Positions 10,076 through 21,978 of a stretch of 64,000 bases of DNA are shown one piece after another. The DNA lies in contig JADKCC010000027.1 of NCBI GenBank assembly GCA_016714785.1, positions 1 to 64,000 of the forward strand. Reading direction: 5' to 3'. Source of the DNA: Saprospiraceae bacterium (GTDB lineage Bacteria; Bacteroidota; Bacteroidia; Chitinophagales; Saprospiraceae). Position 1 is the stretch's first letter; each line of letters starts with the position of its first letter. The position numbers and the translations under genes were made by a program. The notes beneath the pieces are model-generated. The model was not told the DNA's origin. It made no database searches and saw only the letters and a program-made list of their open reading frames with translations.

Positions 10076-11417
10076 TGGCGATGTTCTAATTTGATGATGT
10101 GATGATGTGATGATTTGCTGATTTGGTGATGTGCTGATTTGGTCTGAACTGTGATTCTTTTGATTTTTGTGATTAGGGTGATTTGATGATGTGCACCGGT
10201 CAGAGACCGTAGGATACTTCCGTCAAAGTCAGATAAGACTTTGACAAACGGGCATGGCATTTTATTGGAGTTGCAAACTTGTTTGCAACATGGATCGAAT
10301 AAAACTTTGACAAACGAGAATATTAAATAATAGAACATGAAATATAACAAACATCGAAGAACGGAACTTAGCCTTTTTTAAGAGAGGGGGTGAGTGAGTA
10401 AATAATGATTAGGTGATTTTGATTTGATGATTTGCACCGGCCAGAGACCGTAGAGACGATCCGTCAAGTCAGATAGACTTTGACAAACGAGGATGGCATT
10501 TTATTGGAATTGCAAACTTGTTTGCAACATGGATCGAATAAACTGACAAACGAGAATATTAAATAATAAAACATGAGATATAACCAAACATCGAAGAACG
10601 GAACTTAGCCCTCTTTTTAAGAGGGTGGGTGAGTAAATAATGATTAGGTGATTTGATAGCACGGTCAGAGACCGTAGGATACTATCCGTCAAAGTCAGAT
10701 AAGACTTTGACAAACGAGGATGGCATTTTATTGGAATTGCAAACTTGTTTGCAACATGGATCGAATAAAACTTTGACAAACGAGATATCAAACAATAGAA
10801 CATGTGATATAACCAAATATCGAAGAACGGAACTTAGCCCCTCTTTGTTAAGAGGGGTTGGGGTGAGTAAAAACTGATGTGCTGATGTGCTGATGTGCTA
10901 ATGTGCTGATGTGCTCTTTCTGTCTGAACTTTGATTTATTTGATTTTTGTGATTAGGGTGATTTGTTGATGTGTACCATTCAGAGACCGTAGGATACCAC
11001 CCGTCAAAGTCAGATAAGACTTTGACAAACGGGGAGGCATTTTAATGGCCTTGCAAACTTGTTTGCAACATGGATCGAATAAAACTTTGACAAACGAGAT
11101 ATCAAACAATAGAACATGTGATATAACCAAATATCGAAGAACGGAACTTAGCCCCTCTTTTTTAAGAGAGGGGTTGGTGAGTAAAAACTGATGTGCTGAT
11201 GTGCTGATGTGCTGATGTGCTCTTTCTGTCTGAACTATGATTTATTTGATTTTTGTGATTAGGGTGATTTGTTGATGTGTACCATTCAGAGACCGTAGGA
11301 TACTATCCGTCAAAGTCAGATAAGACTTTGACAAACGGGGATGGCATTTTATTGGCCTTGCAAATTCATTTGCAAGTTAACATAATTTGTTGCAATTAAA
11401 AATTGCAATGCCATTAA
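10076..11417 (+). repeat. Tandem array of long composite units
   Basis: Four tandem units of about 225-315 bp each begin with family A (10196, 10437, 10662, 10977), and a fifth A plus standard B follows (11282-11417). The repeated unit also contains a TTGCAAAC-TTG-TTTGCAA hairpin, a second TTTGACAAACGAGA motif, a segment with CGAAGAACGGAACTTAGC, and a CCCCTCTT-N-AAGAGGGG hairpin. Octamer runs separate the last units. Short frames through this region are products of the repeats. Confidence 0.8.
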
Positions 11418-11578
11418 TAAAAAAAGGACCAACACTCTTTTGTGAAGGCCCCTCCATTATGAAAGCGTTATTTTATATGTTGCTTGATTTGCCTAATTAA
11501 AATTGGTAAAATTGCTTTTAACAGTTCCGCAATTCTACACATTAGCAAATCTGCATTTTTATCAAATCTGCATTTTTA

Positions 11579-14500
11579 TCAATTTCCATTTACTTGTATC
11601 GTTGCTGTACCGCATTTCACAGGTGGACACTCTGGCTCACCTGGGGCACAATTGCCTGGATCTACTAGCTGTACCGTATTCTGACATCCTGAGTTGGCAC
11701 TATCTGTGATGGTCACGGTAAATGTAGATCCACCGCCTGCGGTCCCTGGTCCTAAGGTAAATTGTGTTCCGATGCCATACGTGCCACTGGTAGGTGTGAT
11801 GGTAGTACCACCATTTACTGTGACATTGTAGGTCGTGAGGCTTGCGTTGCTATTGGTCACCAATAAAGCAGCTCTCAACTGATTGTCTGTCATTTTAGCT
11901 GGTGTATTATTGTCATAACACGCTATGTTTTGTATCGTTACGGCATTGACATTACAGCAATTTTGAGGCGTAGTGATGGTCACCTGACAAGTACTACTAC
12001 AGTTGTTGCTGTCTGTGATGGTCACAGTGTAGGTACCTCCTGCTAGGCCACTTACGGTTGCTCCAGACATATTGTTGCTCCATGCGTAGCTATAACTGCC
12101 ACTACCTCCTACCCCACTTGCGGTGGCTGAGCCTCCCGTGAGATTGGCACAGCTAGGTTGTGTATTGGCAGCGATGCTGCACGTAGGGCCTGACGGTGTG
12201 GTCAGGGTTACACTACAGGTGCTGCTACACTGATTGCCATCGGTCACAGTGACGGTGTATGTGCCTGCACCTAAACCTGTAGCAGTTTGTGCTGTTTGTG
12301 CAGGTGTGGTGCTCCATCTATAAGTATAGATACCATTACCACCACTAGGGGCTACCGTTGCTGAGCCATTCACGAGCCCACACCCTGGATTAGACTGTAC
12401 ACTTGCTACACAAGTCGGGCTATTGGGTGGAGCGAGTACTACATTGCATGTATTACTACATCCGCCACTGTCTGTCACGGTCACGGTATAAGTACCTACT
12501 GCTAGATTGGTCGCTGTGGCTGTGGTCTGCTGTGGTGTGGTACTCCATTTGTAAGTGTATCCACCTGCGCCGCCTGCGGCGGTCACGGTGGCCGATCCAT
12601 TGCTCTGACCACATGCGGGTGTCACTATAGCCGTGCATGATAGTAGTGGGCTCACATCATTGAGCGTCACAGGGCAGCACAAGTCTATAGGACATGCACC
12701 AGCATCTGTCGCTCGATAGATGTATGTACCCGGCATGGTCGCTACATAGACATTGCTCATCGCTCCTGGTATCGGTGTCTCTGTCACACCTACTACGGTG
12801 TACCACTGATATCCGCTATATCCTGCAGGGGCAGTGAGCGTATAGCTATCACCTGTACAGAAATTAAAATTGGATGGTGGACATGGTGTCGCACACTGTA
12901 CGGGTGCACTATAAGTCTGTGTACTTGTACAAAGTATATCATTGCTAAAGGTAGCAGTCACCGTATGGCTGGCACCGTCTGCATTGAGATTGCTGATGCT
13001 ATAAGACATTGGTGAGGTAAACGGCGCTGTAAGTGGTAACACTATTGCCACCTGTTACGCTGATGACTAAGGTACCCAGCAGGCGCATTGGTGAATGTCA
13101 CCTGCCCGGAGAGGTATATGTATTATTGGACGTGCTACACGCCCCGGTGTAGCCGTGATATTGCTGATCACACACTGGCAGGATACTGGTGCGGTATAAG
13201 TTTCTGTGTCTGTACATGCCGCATCCGCGCTAAATACTGCTGTAACAGTATGGCTCACACCATCTGAGGTCAAGCCCGTAAGTGTATGCTTGTGGGCTCG
13301 TAAATGGAGCAGTAAATGTCCGTGTTATTGCACCTATACTTACTGTAAGGGTGCCTGTGGCTGGTGCATTGCTGGAAGGTTAGTTGACCTGTCACACTGT
13401 ATTGGTTAGTGCTCAGGTTAGCACTTCGGAATTGCTGACAATGATACTGAACATGTCTGAACAACTTCAAATATTTTACCATTTGGATTTACATTTATAG
13501 CTCCGGAACCTCCACACCCTCCTACACCAGTAAAAGACGCAGTTTTAGGATTTGGTGTTGCAGCTCCAGGAACAGCAGGTAAATTACAAAAACTAACATT
13601 TGCTAATACGGGAGGAGATCCGCCATTATTATTGGCAACGCCTCCTAATGGATTATTAATCCAAACCAACCCAGAACCACCTGCACCGCCACCACCACCG
13701 TGTTGTGCATCCAGTTCCTGCACTACCATCTCCGCCTTTCGCACATAATGTGAGTAAGCCGCCAGTAATACTATTGGTACTAACTACGACTAAACCACCG
13801 CCACCACCACCTTCTCCACCTGATGCTGAATATAGTGGTAAGTATAATGAACCATTATCACCATTTGCTGCGATAGTTTGAGCATTAGCTGCAATACTAT
13901 TGGCAGATATAGCCACGATTCCACCTCCACTCGTTGCATTTTGACTACCTCCACCCATCCATAGACGTGGGTCGCTGCAAGTTCCTGCAGCATCACAGTT
14001 TTGATAATTATGATATGTCCCGACTGATCCTCCTCCTGCACCACTGCTTGGCAAACCACCGGCACCACCATTTGAACCACTTGCACCTCCTAATCCTGTA
14101 GGGTATTCACCTCCGCCACCACCACCAACATATCTTCCGCCACCACCACCGCCACCTAAAGTACTTGGTGGTGCGAAAATCCCTGAATCAGCAGTGCCAT
14201 TAGTATCACCAACCCCAGCAATGCTTCCTACACCACCACTTCCTCCATCGTCGCCTGCAGCTCCACCACATCCTCCAGAAGCATATCCTGCTCCTCCGCC
14301 ACCACCGCCACCATGTGACCCACCGCCACCACCGGCCCCTGCTGAACTTACTCCGCCACCGCCACCACCGCCACCAGAAAATTCCAATGTGCCACCCAAA
14401 GAACTAGGATTACCACCAGAATAATTCCCAGCTTCGGCATTAACAGCACCCCCACCACCACCACTACCAAAACCACCACCACCACCACCACCATAGTATA

Positions 14501-15041
14501 TATTGCTACCTTTGATTGTATTAGCACCATTCGCATGCTTAAATCCTGCACCATTGGCTAATATTGATCCATTGAGTATTAAATTACCTGGAGTCATTAA
14601 AGATACAATACCGCCGGTAGTCCCATTCCAATCAAGAGCTAGAATATTTGCAATTACTGTTATACTTGTAGCATTATATGGAACCCATACCAACTGTACT
14701 TTTTCGGTAGTTGGTGTATAGGTTCTATTGATAGCACTCAGTGTGATACTGCTACCTGCCACAGAGGTTACTATGGCATATTCAAACTTACCTCCATTTT
14801 GAGCAGTATTTCCAGTCATCTGTATGAGTAGTACTCGGTCATTGGCCGCTAAGGTGTGCGCTATACCTGTACCTGCACCTATAGTAATGGTATTGCCACT
14901 GATGGCAGTGACAGGATAGTAGGCATTGACAACACTTGGTGTGCCCGATACGCCTACATTGATCTGTCCTGTAAGTGTATGTCCTCCCCATGAGATGATC
15001 AGGGCAAGCGTAATGATGATGATTTTTGTTAAAGCTTTCAT
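11579..15041 (-). pseudogene. Glycine-rich SprB-repeat surface protein, frameshifted
   Basis: Five overlapping minus-strand frames (15041-13656, 13744-13418, 13482-13270, 13273-13067, 13051-11579) make one protein of about 1150 residues. It has a signal peptide (MKALTKIIIITLALIISWGGHTLTGQ) and a beta-rich N-domain of about 150 residues. A very glycine-rich stretch (about 190-450) follows, then two copies of a Cys-bounded module of about 90 residues ending TYxAPVxC, then at least four SprB-type repeats (GSATV.. YxWS.. GTYTVTVTD..CS). The C-terminus is KCGTATIQVNGN, with no standard T9SS tail visible. SprB-type repeats occur in gliding and adhesion proteins of Bacteroidota. It is a tandem paralog of the next gene. 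The four or more frameshifts may be real or due to errors in GGN-rich DNA. Confidence 0.78.
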
Positions 15042-15149
15042 ATTTGTTTAATTTGAAAATGTGCTAATTTGGCAATTTGAAAATGTGCTAATTTGATAAT
15101 TTGAGAATTCATCTTCAAATTATCAAATTAAATAATTTTCAAATTGATT
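15042..15149. repeat. Octamer-like repeats between the two surface-protein genes
   Basis: AATTTGAAAATGTGCT and AATTTGATAATTTG motifs recur in the 108-bp gap, directly upstream of the start codon at 15041. A similar AATGTGCT-type tract precedes the start of the paralog at 19116. Confidence 0.65.
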
Positions 15150-18100
15150 TTAATTTTTCTGTACGGTTACGGTTCCACAATTGGGTGTGGGGCAGGTGCT
15201 ACATGCGGCGCTGCTCACCGTAAAGGTGGTAAAGCAGGTGCTCGTCACGGCGTCTTCTACCCGCACGGTGATGCTCGATCCATTGGCAGGGAGAGATGGG
15301 TTGCCACTCAGTCCATTGCCTACGATGCTCACGGCTTGTCCACTGACAATGCTCGGACTCGTCCATGCACCGATCTTCACTACGTAGTTACCACTACCAT
15401 TGGTTACAGTACCCGTCACACTAAAGCTGAAGTAGTCGTCGGCGGTATTGCCGCCAGTGCTATTGTTGTTGCAGACGGGTGTCGTGTGGGTTTGGGTGGC
15501 GGTGCATGGATTACTACAATTGATGGTAGGTGTCGTGACTGTATAATCTTTATAACAATCATTGCTACCATTATACACGCGTACCTTATATTGGGTATTA
15601 TGCGCCAAACCTGTGATGGTGCCTCCACCTGTGATATTTACGGTACCTGGTTGTCCATACCCAGGACCTGTATAAGTTGCTCCTGTACTAAAGCCTGCTT
15701 GATCTGCATTGATTACCGCTGACAAGACTATCGTAGCATCATTATTTGGTGTGGTACCTGTACACGTTCCTGTATTTGGCGTAAGTGTAGCAGCTGGCAC
15801 TTCTGTACATACAGTCAGTGTGATGCTAAAGGCTCCGCACTGTTGATTGCCTGTGGCAGCAGTTGTTTTTGATAATGTGTAGGTTGCGCAACCTGATCCA
15901 TTGACCGTGATGGACAAATCGCATTCATTAAATACAATACTACCTCCACTTGTGTTGGATGTTTCATCCCACATACCTTCGCATATCACACCATCTCCGC
16001 AGTCTAGTACATCCTGCAAAAATATCTTCTCACCATTGCCTTTGCTGCATATTGTTTCATTGTATGTCAATGGTGTCGTCGTAGGGCAACACTCTGTTAC
16101 AATGCCTATTTGTTTGGCAAAATCCGCTGGTACATGATTACTGGCAGCAGACACATAATTCAAATCCGTATCAAATGCCGCGATACAGTCATCCATAGCT
16201 GATACATAGATCATATCTGCACTCTTACTATATACGAGTCCTCTTGCACCTGCCCAGTTTAGGTTATCAGCCACATTGGTCTCCGCACTACTATCTGTCA
16301 AGGTTTGATCTATTACTGTTTTGGTTATTGGGTCTATTTTTACAATTTTAGATGGAGGACCGAAGCCACCACCATGTGTATATACCACATACATTTTGCC
16401 AGCGGCATCAAAATCTATACCCATTACTACTTCCCCTGCTCCTGTATTGAGTCCTAACTGAGCTGTTGTCATAAAATCTTGGGTTGTTCCACAGTTGCCA
16501 CTTGGTCCTGCTGTACCAGTGAATGATGCAGGGTCTATTAAGCCTCTTACAATTTTGTTGCCTTGTGTGCCGTACCAATAACCATCTGGCCCTACAGCCA
16601 TACTCCATACTAAGGCTGGATACTGACATCCCACTAAATCTCCTGTACATAAATCATAAATTCGCATCTCTCCAGTATGACCAGTCGCATTGTTGGTGGC
16701 GTTAACATACAAATTATTATCTACTGAAAACAAATCATAACTATATATATTTTCTACCAAATTATCAATAGTAGCAGGGGTCGATGGATCTGCATCTACC
16801 TTCACTCCATCGCAAGTAAACTTACCGACGAAGTGCGGAGCTTGAGCTTGGGTGATGTACATAAACCCATTGATATCTGGCGCTATACCATGTGGTGCTT
16901 CTACGACGCCATTAGCATCCATCCATGGGTTGCCGATCTCTGTCAATGTGCCATTGGCTGAAGTGACTTTAAATTTGTGTATGTGATCTATTCCTGTATC
17001 ATTCAGATATACCATATCATTGCAAGCACAATCACCAGTAACAGCACAACTAGCCGGTGCCGTATAAGTCTGTGTCGCTGTACACGCCGCATCTGCGCTG
17101 AATACTGCTGTCACCGCATGACTCGCTCCATCCGCAGTCAGTCCCGTAAGTGTATAGGCTTGTGGGCTGGTAAATGGTGCAGGAAATGTCTGTGTTACTG
17201 CACCAATGCTGACCGTAAGGGAGCCTGTGGCTGGTGCATCTGTGAAGGTAATACTGCCGCTTACGCTGTAGGTATTGGTAGCAGGGACACAGGCTGTGGG
17301 CGTGGCTGTGACGGATGTAATCAAGCAAGCCGCAGGCCATGAAGGTACATCTGGGCTTTGTATGATTAAGCCATTGCCACCCACACCACCTGTACCAGTA
17401 TTTTCTGAATTTTTCGGATTTATTGTAATTGCTCCAGAACCTCCCCCTTGAAAACCAGTTATCCCACCAGTACCAGTGATGTTTGTATTTGGAACACTGA
17501 TTGATTGGGAGCCCGTATTAGAAGAAACAGTGCTACCATATATCCAAAGTCCCCCAGCACCTCCGCCGCCCCCACCAACGCCACCATGAAAATTTCCATT
17601 GGAGTTACCATCGCCGCCTTTTCCTCCAGATACTAAAATATTTGTAGTTAAATTGAAGTTCATGACATTTAAAGCCATTTGACCACCTGCACCTCCGCCA
17701 GCACCACCAGAACCTATTTCTGTCGGATTCATTGAAGTAATAGCAGTACAGTATGGAGCTAAACCCTTAGGCTCTCCTAAAGATCGTATAGCATGACCAT
17801 TGCCATTTATATTGACCACATCCATTATTATAATTCCCCTCCTAAACCACCGACTTGACAAGGTGAGTTACCACCGCTCCTCCCATGAGTAATCTTGGGT
17901 TTGTAATATTAAAAAATGGTCTATCATCAGGTATTACTGCACTTACAGGATCATTGCCTTTGGCTGTAGTTTGTGGGTATCGTGTCCCTCCAGCACCACC
18001 TGATCCACCACCAGTCCATGATCCACCACCAGCGCCACCATAGGCATCATCACCTCCACTAAATGCAGATGCGGCACCACCACCACCACCATAACTTCCA

Positions 18101-19116
18101 CCGCCAGCGCCTCCGCTACCATCAAAGTTGCTAAAATTTCCACCATTTCCTACTCCGCCATACCCTCCACCTCCACCACCTCCTGTCGCACCACCTCCAC
18201 CACCATCGGAGCCACCACCTCCATCTCCAGACTCGGAACCGCCACCACCGCCACCGCCACCAATGATACCACCTCCACCACCACCGCCACCACCAAGGTC
18301 AAAATACAAAGGCCCTCCTGCAGCAGCTCCTGAAGTACCCCATTTGTACAAGCTCCATCAACACCAGATCCCGTAGCCCCATTGACTGGATTAACACCTA
18401 AGTCCAACTGAAGCAGTTATACCAATTCCGCCACTACCATACCCTCCTCCTGTACCACCATCTCCACCTAGTAATGATGGTGCACCATCTCCAGCTCCTC
18501 CTCCGCCACATTGCCCCTCCACCTTTCCTCCATCAGGATTCGAATCATCAAATCCTCTACCAGATGTGCTTCCTATTCCGCTGCTACCACTAGTTGTTTG
18601 AGTTGATGTAGGAGGATTTGCTTGACTAAATCCTGTTCCCGTGGCGTCAATGTCAGCATTTAACGTTATCGTTCCGCCATTCAATGCAATAACTCCTCCT
18701 GTAAATCCATCCCAAATCTTGGCAGTCACAGTAGAAGAAACAGTTGCATTTGGACAATATGGTGAACGAACTAATTGAACTTTTTCAGTGCTGAATGAGT
18801 AAGGTCTTGTAATACCATCTAAAGTGATATTGCTTCCACTAACTGCGGATACCAATCTCAATTCATAATTTCCCATATTACTTCCTGTATGAATTGGTGG
18901 AATGCCCGTCATTTGGATCAATACCACGTAGTCTCCCACAGCAAAAGGTGCCGTAGCACCAGATGTAGCACCAATAGTGACTACATTGCCACTGATGTTG
19001 CTTACAGGAGCGTAGGTATTGATAATGCCATTGAGGCTTGCACAGTTCTGAGCGATGATACCCTGATGCCAGAGCACAACAAATGCAAGGATAATGAATT
19101 TGGATAAAGCTTTCAT
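15150..19116 (-). pseudogene. Glycine-rich surface protein with propeller-like domain, frameshifted paralog
   Basis: Three minus-strand frames (19116-18391, 18351-17842, 17861-15150) form one protein of about 1320 residues. The N-terminus (MKALSKFIILAFVVL..) and the following 150 residues align with the neighbouring paralog: both have a VLIQMTG segment and a STEKVQLV or TTEKVQLV segment. A long glycine-rich part follows, then one Cys-bounded module ending TYTAPASC. Next is a section starting NDMVYLNDTGIDHIHKF that resembles a beta-propeller with DUF-like NHL spacing, then Ig-like repeats, and a C-terminus NCGTVTVQKN parallel to that of the paralog. No T9SS tail was identified. Frameshifts lie near 18370-18400 and 17850. 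It is likely a cell-surface or secreted protein; ligand unknown. Confidence 0.75.
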
Positions 19117-19161
19117 ATTTTTAATGTGTTAATTTATTTATGTATAAATGTGCTGACTATT

Positions 19162-20752
19162 TTAATGTGCAAATTTGTTAATATGCTGGTGTACTGATGC
19201 CTTTGTCATTTGCACATTAGCAAATAGACTCATTAGCACAATATTCAGTACATCAATTTTTCCTTCCCTGACATAAACCATCTTATTAGGTTGCAGGCCC
19301 GTGATGCGATCCTTTTTGCCATCGGGCCAAGCGACTTCTATCTCATCTATAGTGGCATTGCTGCCTAGGCCAAAGATGATGCAGTGGGTGTTGCTGATAC
19401 CATAGCTTTCGCCGGCTCTTACTTCTCTGACTTGTTTTTTGTGAACCTTGCTTTAGGGTGACTTTGGTGCCTATGGCACTGAGATTATTGTCCCATCCCT
19501 GTAGGATGATCGGTAGGTGTGCATTGCCATTGCCAGCATTGAGCCACAACTTATCGGGTGATGCGCTGCCCCAATAGTAGGAGGCGTAGATGTCCTGAAA
19601 TCCATCATGATTAAAATCGCCTACTACAAAGGAGCGTAGTTGCTGACTGCCGCTGCTTAGCAAGGATAACGGCTGCGATGTGAAAGTGCCATTGCCATTA
19701 TTTTTGTAATATCCAGCGCCCCCAGCCCCTGCATACAATAAGTCCACGTAGCCATCGTTGTCAAAATCACGCATGAGTGCCTGAAAGATGCCATTGGGTA
19801 AGCTTTCTAGTCCACTGCCCGTGGTGATATCTGTGTAGTAGCCATTGCCACTATTGCGCATAAGTAGACTTGGTGTGTAGTGATTGACGATGATGGCATC
19901 CATATCACCATCATTGTCTATATCTTGAAATTCTGTGACCCACGATTGTGAGCCATCTCTGAGTCCATACGCACTCGCCATTTCGGTGTAGTGGTTGGCT
20001 CCATCATTGACAAAAAGTTGATTGATACGGCGGCCATCATTGGGATCTGTGACGCCTGCACGGCACTTGCTGATGTAGAAATCTTGATCGCCATCATTGT
20101 CAAAATCGGTGAAGACGATACCATAATTGCCACTATTGTCAGAGGCAGGTACAGTTGTCATGTCTATGCCCATATTATCACGTACGTAGTTGCCATTGCC
20201 TGTATTGCGCCATATAGCGGAGAGTCCATCATCATGACATACGAATAGGTCTAGCAATCCATCGCCATTGATGTCTGCCATAGCAGATGCTTGGGTAAAT
20301 ATATTGTCGTCCGGTAGTTGTGTAGCGGCATAACTCGTGCCATCATTACTTGCTTTGACGATACGTACACCATTATATTGTCCACCGGTGAGGATATCGC
20401 AGTAGCCATTATTGTCCACGTCTCCTACGATGATGCTCAGTGGGCTGCCTGACTGTATGCCTCCGAGCGACATTTCTGTCCAAACGGTATTGGGTGTTTT
20501 GGGTTGCTTAAGTACAAAAAACTGTCCGGATGTATTGGACCTGACAATGTCGTCATAGCCATCACCATCCATATCTGCAGCTCCCTTTTGCATCCAAGAG
20601 TAAAAGCTCCCCGACTGTGGGAGCAGGGATGATGCATCTGTGAAGGTGGGTTGGGCTATTGCTGAGGTTAAACCAAAGATGGTAAGAAAGACCATTCCTA
20701 AGGTTCTGCCTGAGAAGCAATGGTTACGATTTCCTGAATTTGTAATAAACAT
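19162..20752 (-). pseudogene. FG-GAP/VCBS repeat protein with ASPIC/UnbV C-terminus, single frameshift
   Basis: The frame 20752-19343 encodes a signal peptide (ending near AIAQ) and at least seven FG-GAP/VCBS repeats with calcium-type motifs such as DMDGDGYDD, DINGDGLLD, DFDNDGDQD, DIDNDGDMD and DFNHDGFQD. At the T6 run at 19435-19440 the natural frame is lost. In the next frame translation continues as KQVREVRAGESYGISNTH, then GLGSNATIDEIEVAWPDGKKDRI, a clear ASPIC/UnbV domain, to a stop at 19162. As sequenced, a 469-residue product with a spurious tail would be made. The last 25 codons run through octamer-type repeat DNA. The protein is probably exported. No T9SS signal was seen. Confidence 0.8.
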
Positions 20753-21072
20753 ATCCTACTTTGAAACTTAAATAAATACTGGTACCTGCACTGTACATAC
20801 AGGCATGCCATTTCAAAAGAATATTATCATTCAGGTGCAGGTTGGTTCTATCACGGTTTAAATTAATAAATATGTATATATATCTACTTATTTAAATCAA
20901 AATATTAAATATGACACAAATCTATATATAGAATTTACAATAATATAATGCAACTATTCGCAATATGGAAATTACGTTTATCTATGTATATATTATGGCA
21001 TTATTTGTGGATATTATGCAGGTACATCAAATTGAAAAATTTGCGGAATTGATAATGTACTGATGTGTAAAT
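20753..21072. other. AT-rich gene-free spacer
   Basis: This spacer lies upstream of the minus-strand FG-GAP gene. An imperfect inverted pair (GGTACCTGCACTG near 20788 and CAGGTGCAGGTTGG near 20833) is the only structure seen. No convincing promoter was found. Confidence 0.35.
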
Positions 21073-21234
21073 GTGCTGATTTGTTGATTTGTTGATTTGT
21101 TGATTTGTTGATTTGTTGATTTGTTGATTTGTTGATTTGTTGATTTGTTGATTTGTTGATTTGATGATTTGTTGATTTGTTGATTTGTTGATTTGTTGAT
21201 TTGCTTATTTGTTGATTTGCTGATTTGATGATGA
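21073..21234 (+). repeat. GATTTGTT octamer microsatellite
   Basis: About 19 tandem copies of an 8-bp unit GATTTGTT, with a few substituted copies (GATTTGAT, TATTTGTT, GATTTGCT). It abuts a family A repeat at 21241. Because 8 is not a multiple of 3, all frames cycle; the Asn/Gln/Ser/Thr-rich minus-strand frame here is a repeat artefact. Confidence 0.9.
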
Positions 21235-21240
21235 TGTGTA

Positions 21241-21377
21241 CCGGTTAGAGACCGTAGGATACTATCCGTCAAAGTCAAATAAGACTTTGACAAACGGGCA
21301 TGGTATTTTTAGTGGCCTTGCAAATTCATTTGCAAGTTAACATAATTTGTTGCAATTAAAAATTGCAATGCCATTAA
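21241..21377 (+). repeat. Family A + family B composite
   Basis: Family A (21241-21298) has an A/G variant in its hairpin loop. It is followed directly by family B (21300-21377) with both hairpins intact. A single AAAAGCTTAGATTGG seed follows at 21380. Confidence 0.85.
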
Positions 21378-21443
21378 CAAAAGCTTAGATTGGATGATGT
21401 GTTGATGTGCGGATTTGCTAATTTGTTGATTTGTTGATGTGCA

Positions 21444-21501
21444 CCGGTCAGAGACCGTAGGATACTATCCGTCAAAGTCAAATAAGACTTTGACAAACGG
21501 G
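21444..21501 (+). repeat. Family A palindromic repeat
   Basis: A standard 58-bp copy with CGGTC-AGA-GACCG and GTCAAAGTC-N6-GACTTTGAC hairpins, preceded by a short octamer run and joined directly to a family D element. Confidence 0.85.
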
Positions 21502-21712
21502 TTCTGCTTTGTCATATTTGAATTAAAAAGTTTTCTCACCACTCTGTGATTCGAAATGACAAAGTCTGATGAGGAAATGTATGAGATAAAGGGAGTTCGG
21601 CAAGGCCGAACTCCCTTTATCTCACACTTAAACTATAACACAATGTCATTTCGATGGAGCTTTAGCGACTGAGAAACCCCTTTTTAGTCTCATGTTTTTG
21701 AAAATACTAACT
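21502..21712 (+). repeat. Family D element with 20-bp perfect stem
   Basis: The element is about 210 bp. Its centre is a perfect hairpin with arms 21582-21601 and 21605-21624 and a 3-nt loop; the inner half is GGGAGTTCGGC. The flanks carry a second shared inverted motif (CGAAATGACA near 21553 and TGTCATTTCG near 21645). It recurs at 24067, and in longer form at 54622 and 61872. Confidence 0.88.
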
Positions 21713-21904
21713 CCGATGGTCGAAGTTTGCAACTTCGATCCTGTATATCAAGAATTTGCAATTCGTTTTCACAAATGCTAAAAAAATCTGTTAACCCGAT
21801 GAGCGATGTTTTAAATTATTCGTGGCTTAGTTTTTATTATAATGTTAATTGAATTACAAATTCATAAAATATTGCATCGCAGTTGCAAACTGCGACGATC
21901 GTAG
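21713..21904 (+). repeat. Family C repeat, full copy
   Basis: About 190 bp, bounded by two hairpins. The left is GTCGAAGTT-TG-CAACTTCGATC and the right is TCGCAGTT-GCA-AACTGCGA followed by CGATCG. The middle is AT-rich and conserved in all copies. No coding potential was seen. Confidence 0.85.
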
Positions 21905-21911
21905 TGGGTTA

Positions 21912-21978
21912 ATGGCCTTGCAAATTCATTTGCAAGTTAACATAATTTGTTGCAATTAAAAATTGCAATGCCATTAAC
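21912..21978 (+). repeat. Family B repeat without family A
   Basis: Both B hairpins are present. This copy follows family C instead of A and leads directly into the 21-bp tandem array. Confidence 0.8.

Noticed and set aside
10024..11130. Several 64-108 codon frames in the repeat island
   Set aside because: They share the same peptide (LSKSYLTLT..LRSL) because they run through family A copies; they differ by repeat frame and have no conservation beyond the DNA repeat.
14194..14424. Proline-rich open frame on the + strand
   Set aside because: It is the antisense of the glycine-rich coding region of the surface protein; CCN/GGN complementarity creates it.
18128..18376. Second proline-rich + strand frame
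   Set aside because: Same cause: antisense of a poly-glycine segment.
21027..21293. Asn/Gln-rich small protein on the minus strand
   Set aside because: It is a translation of the octamer microsatellite plus a family A repeat.
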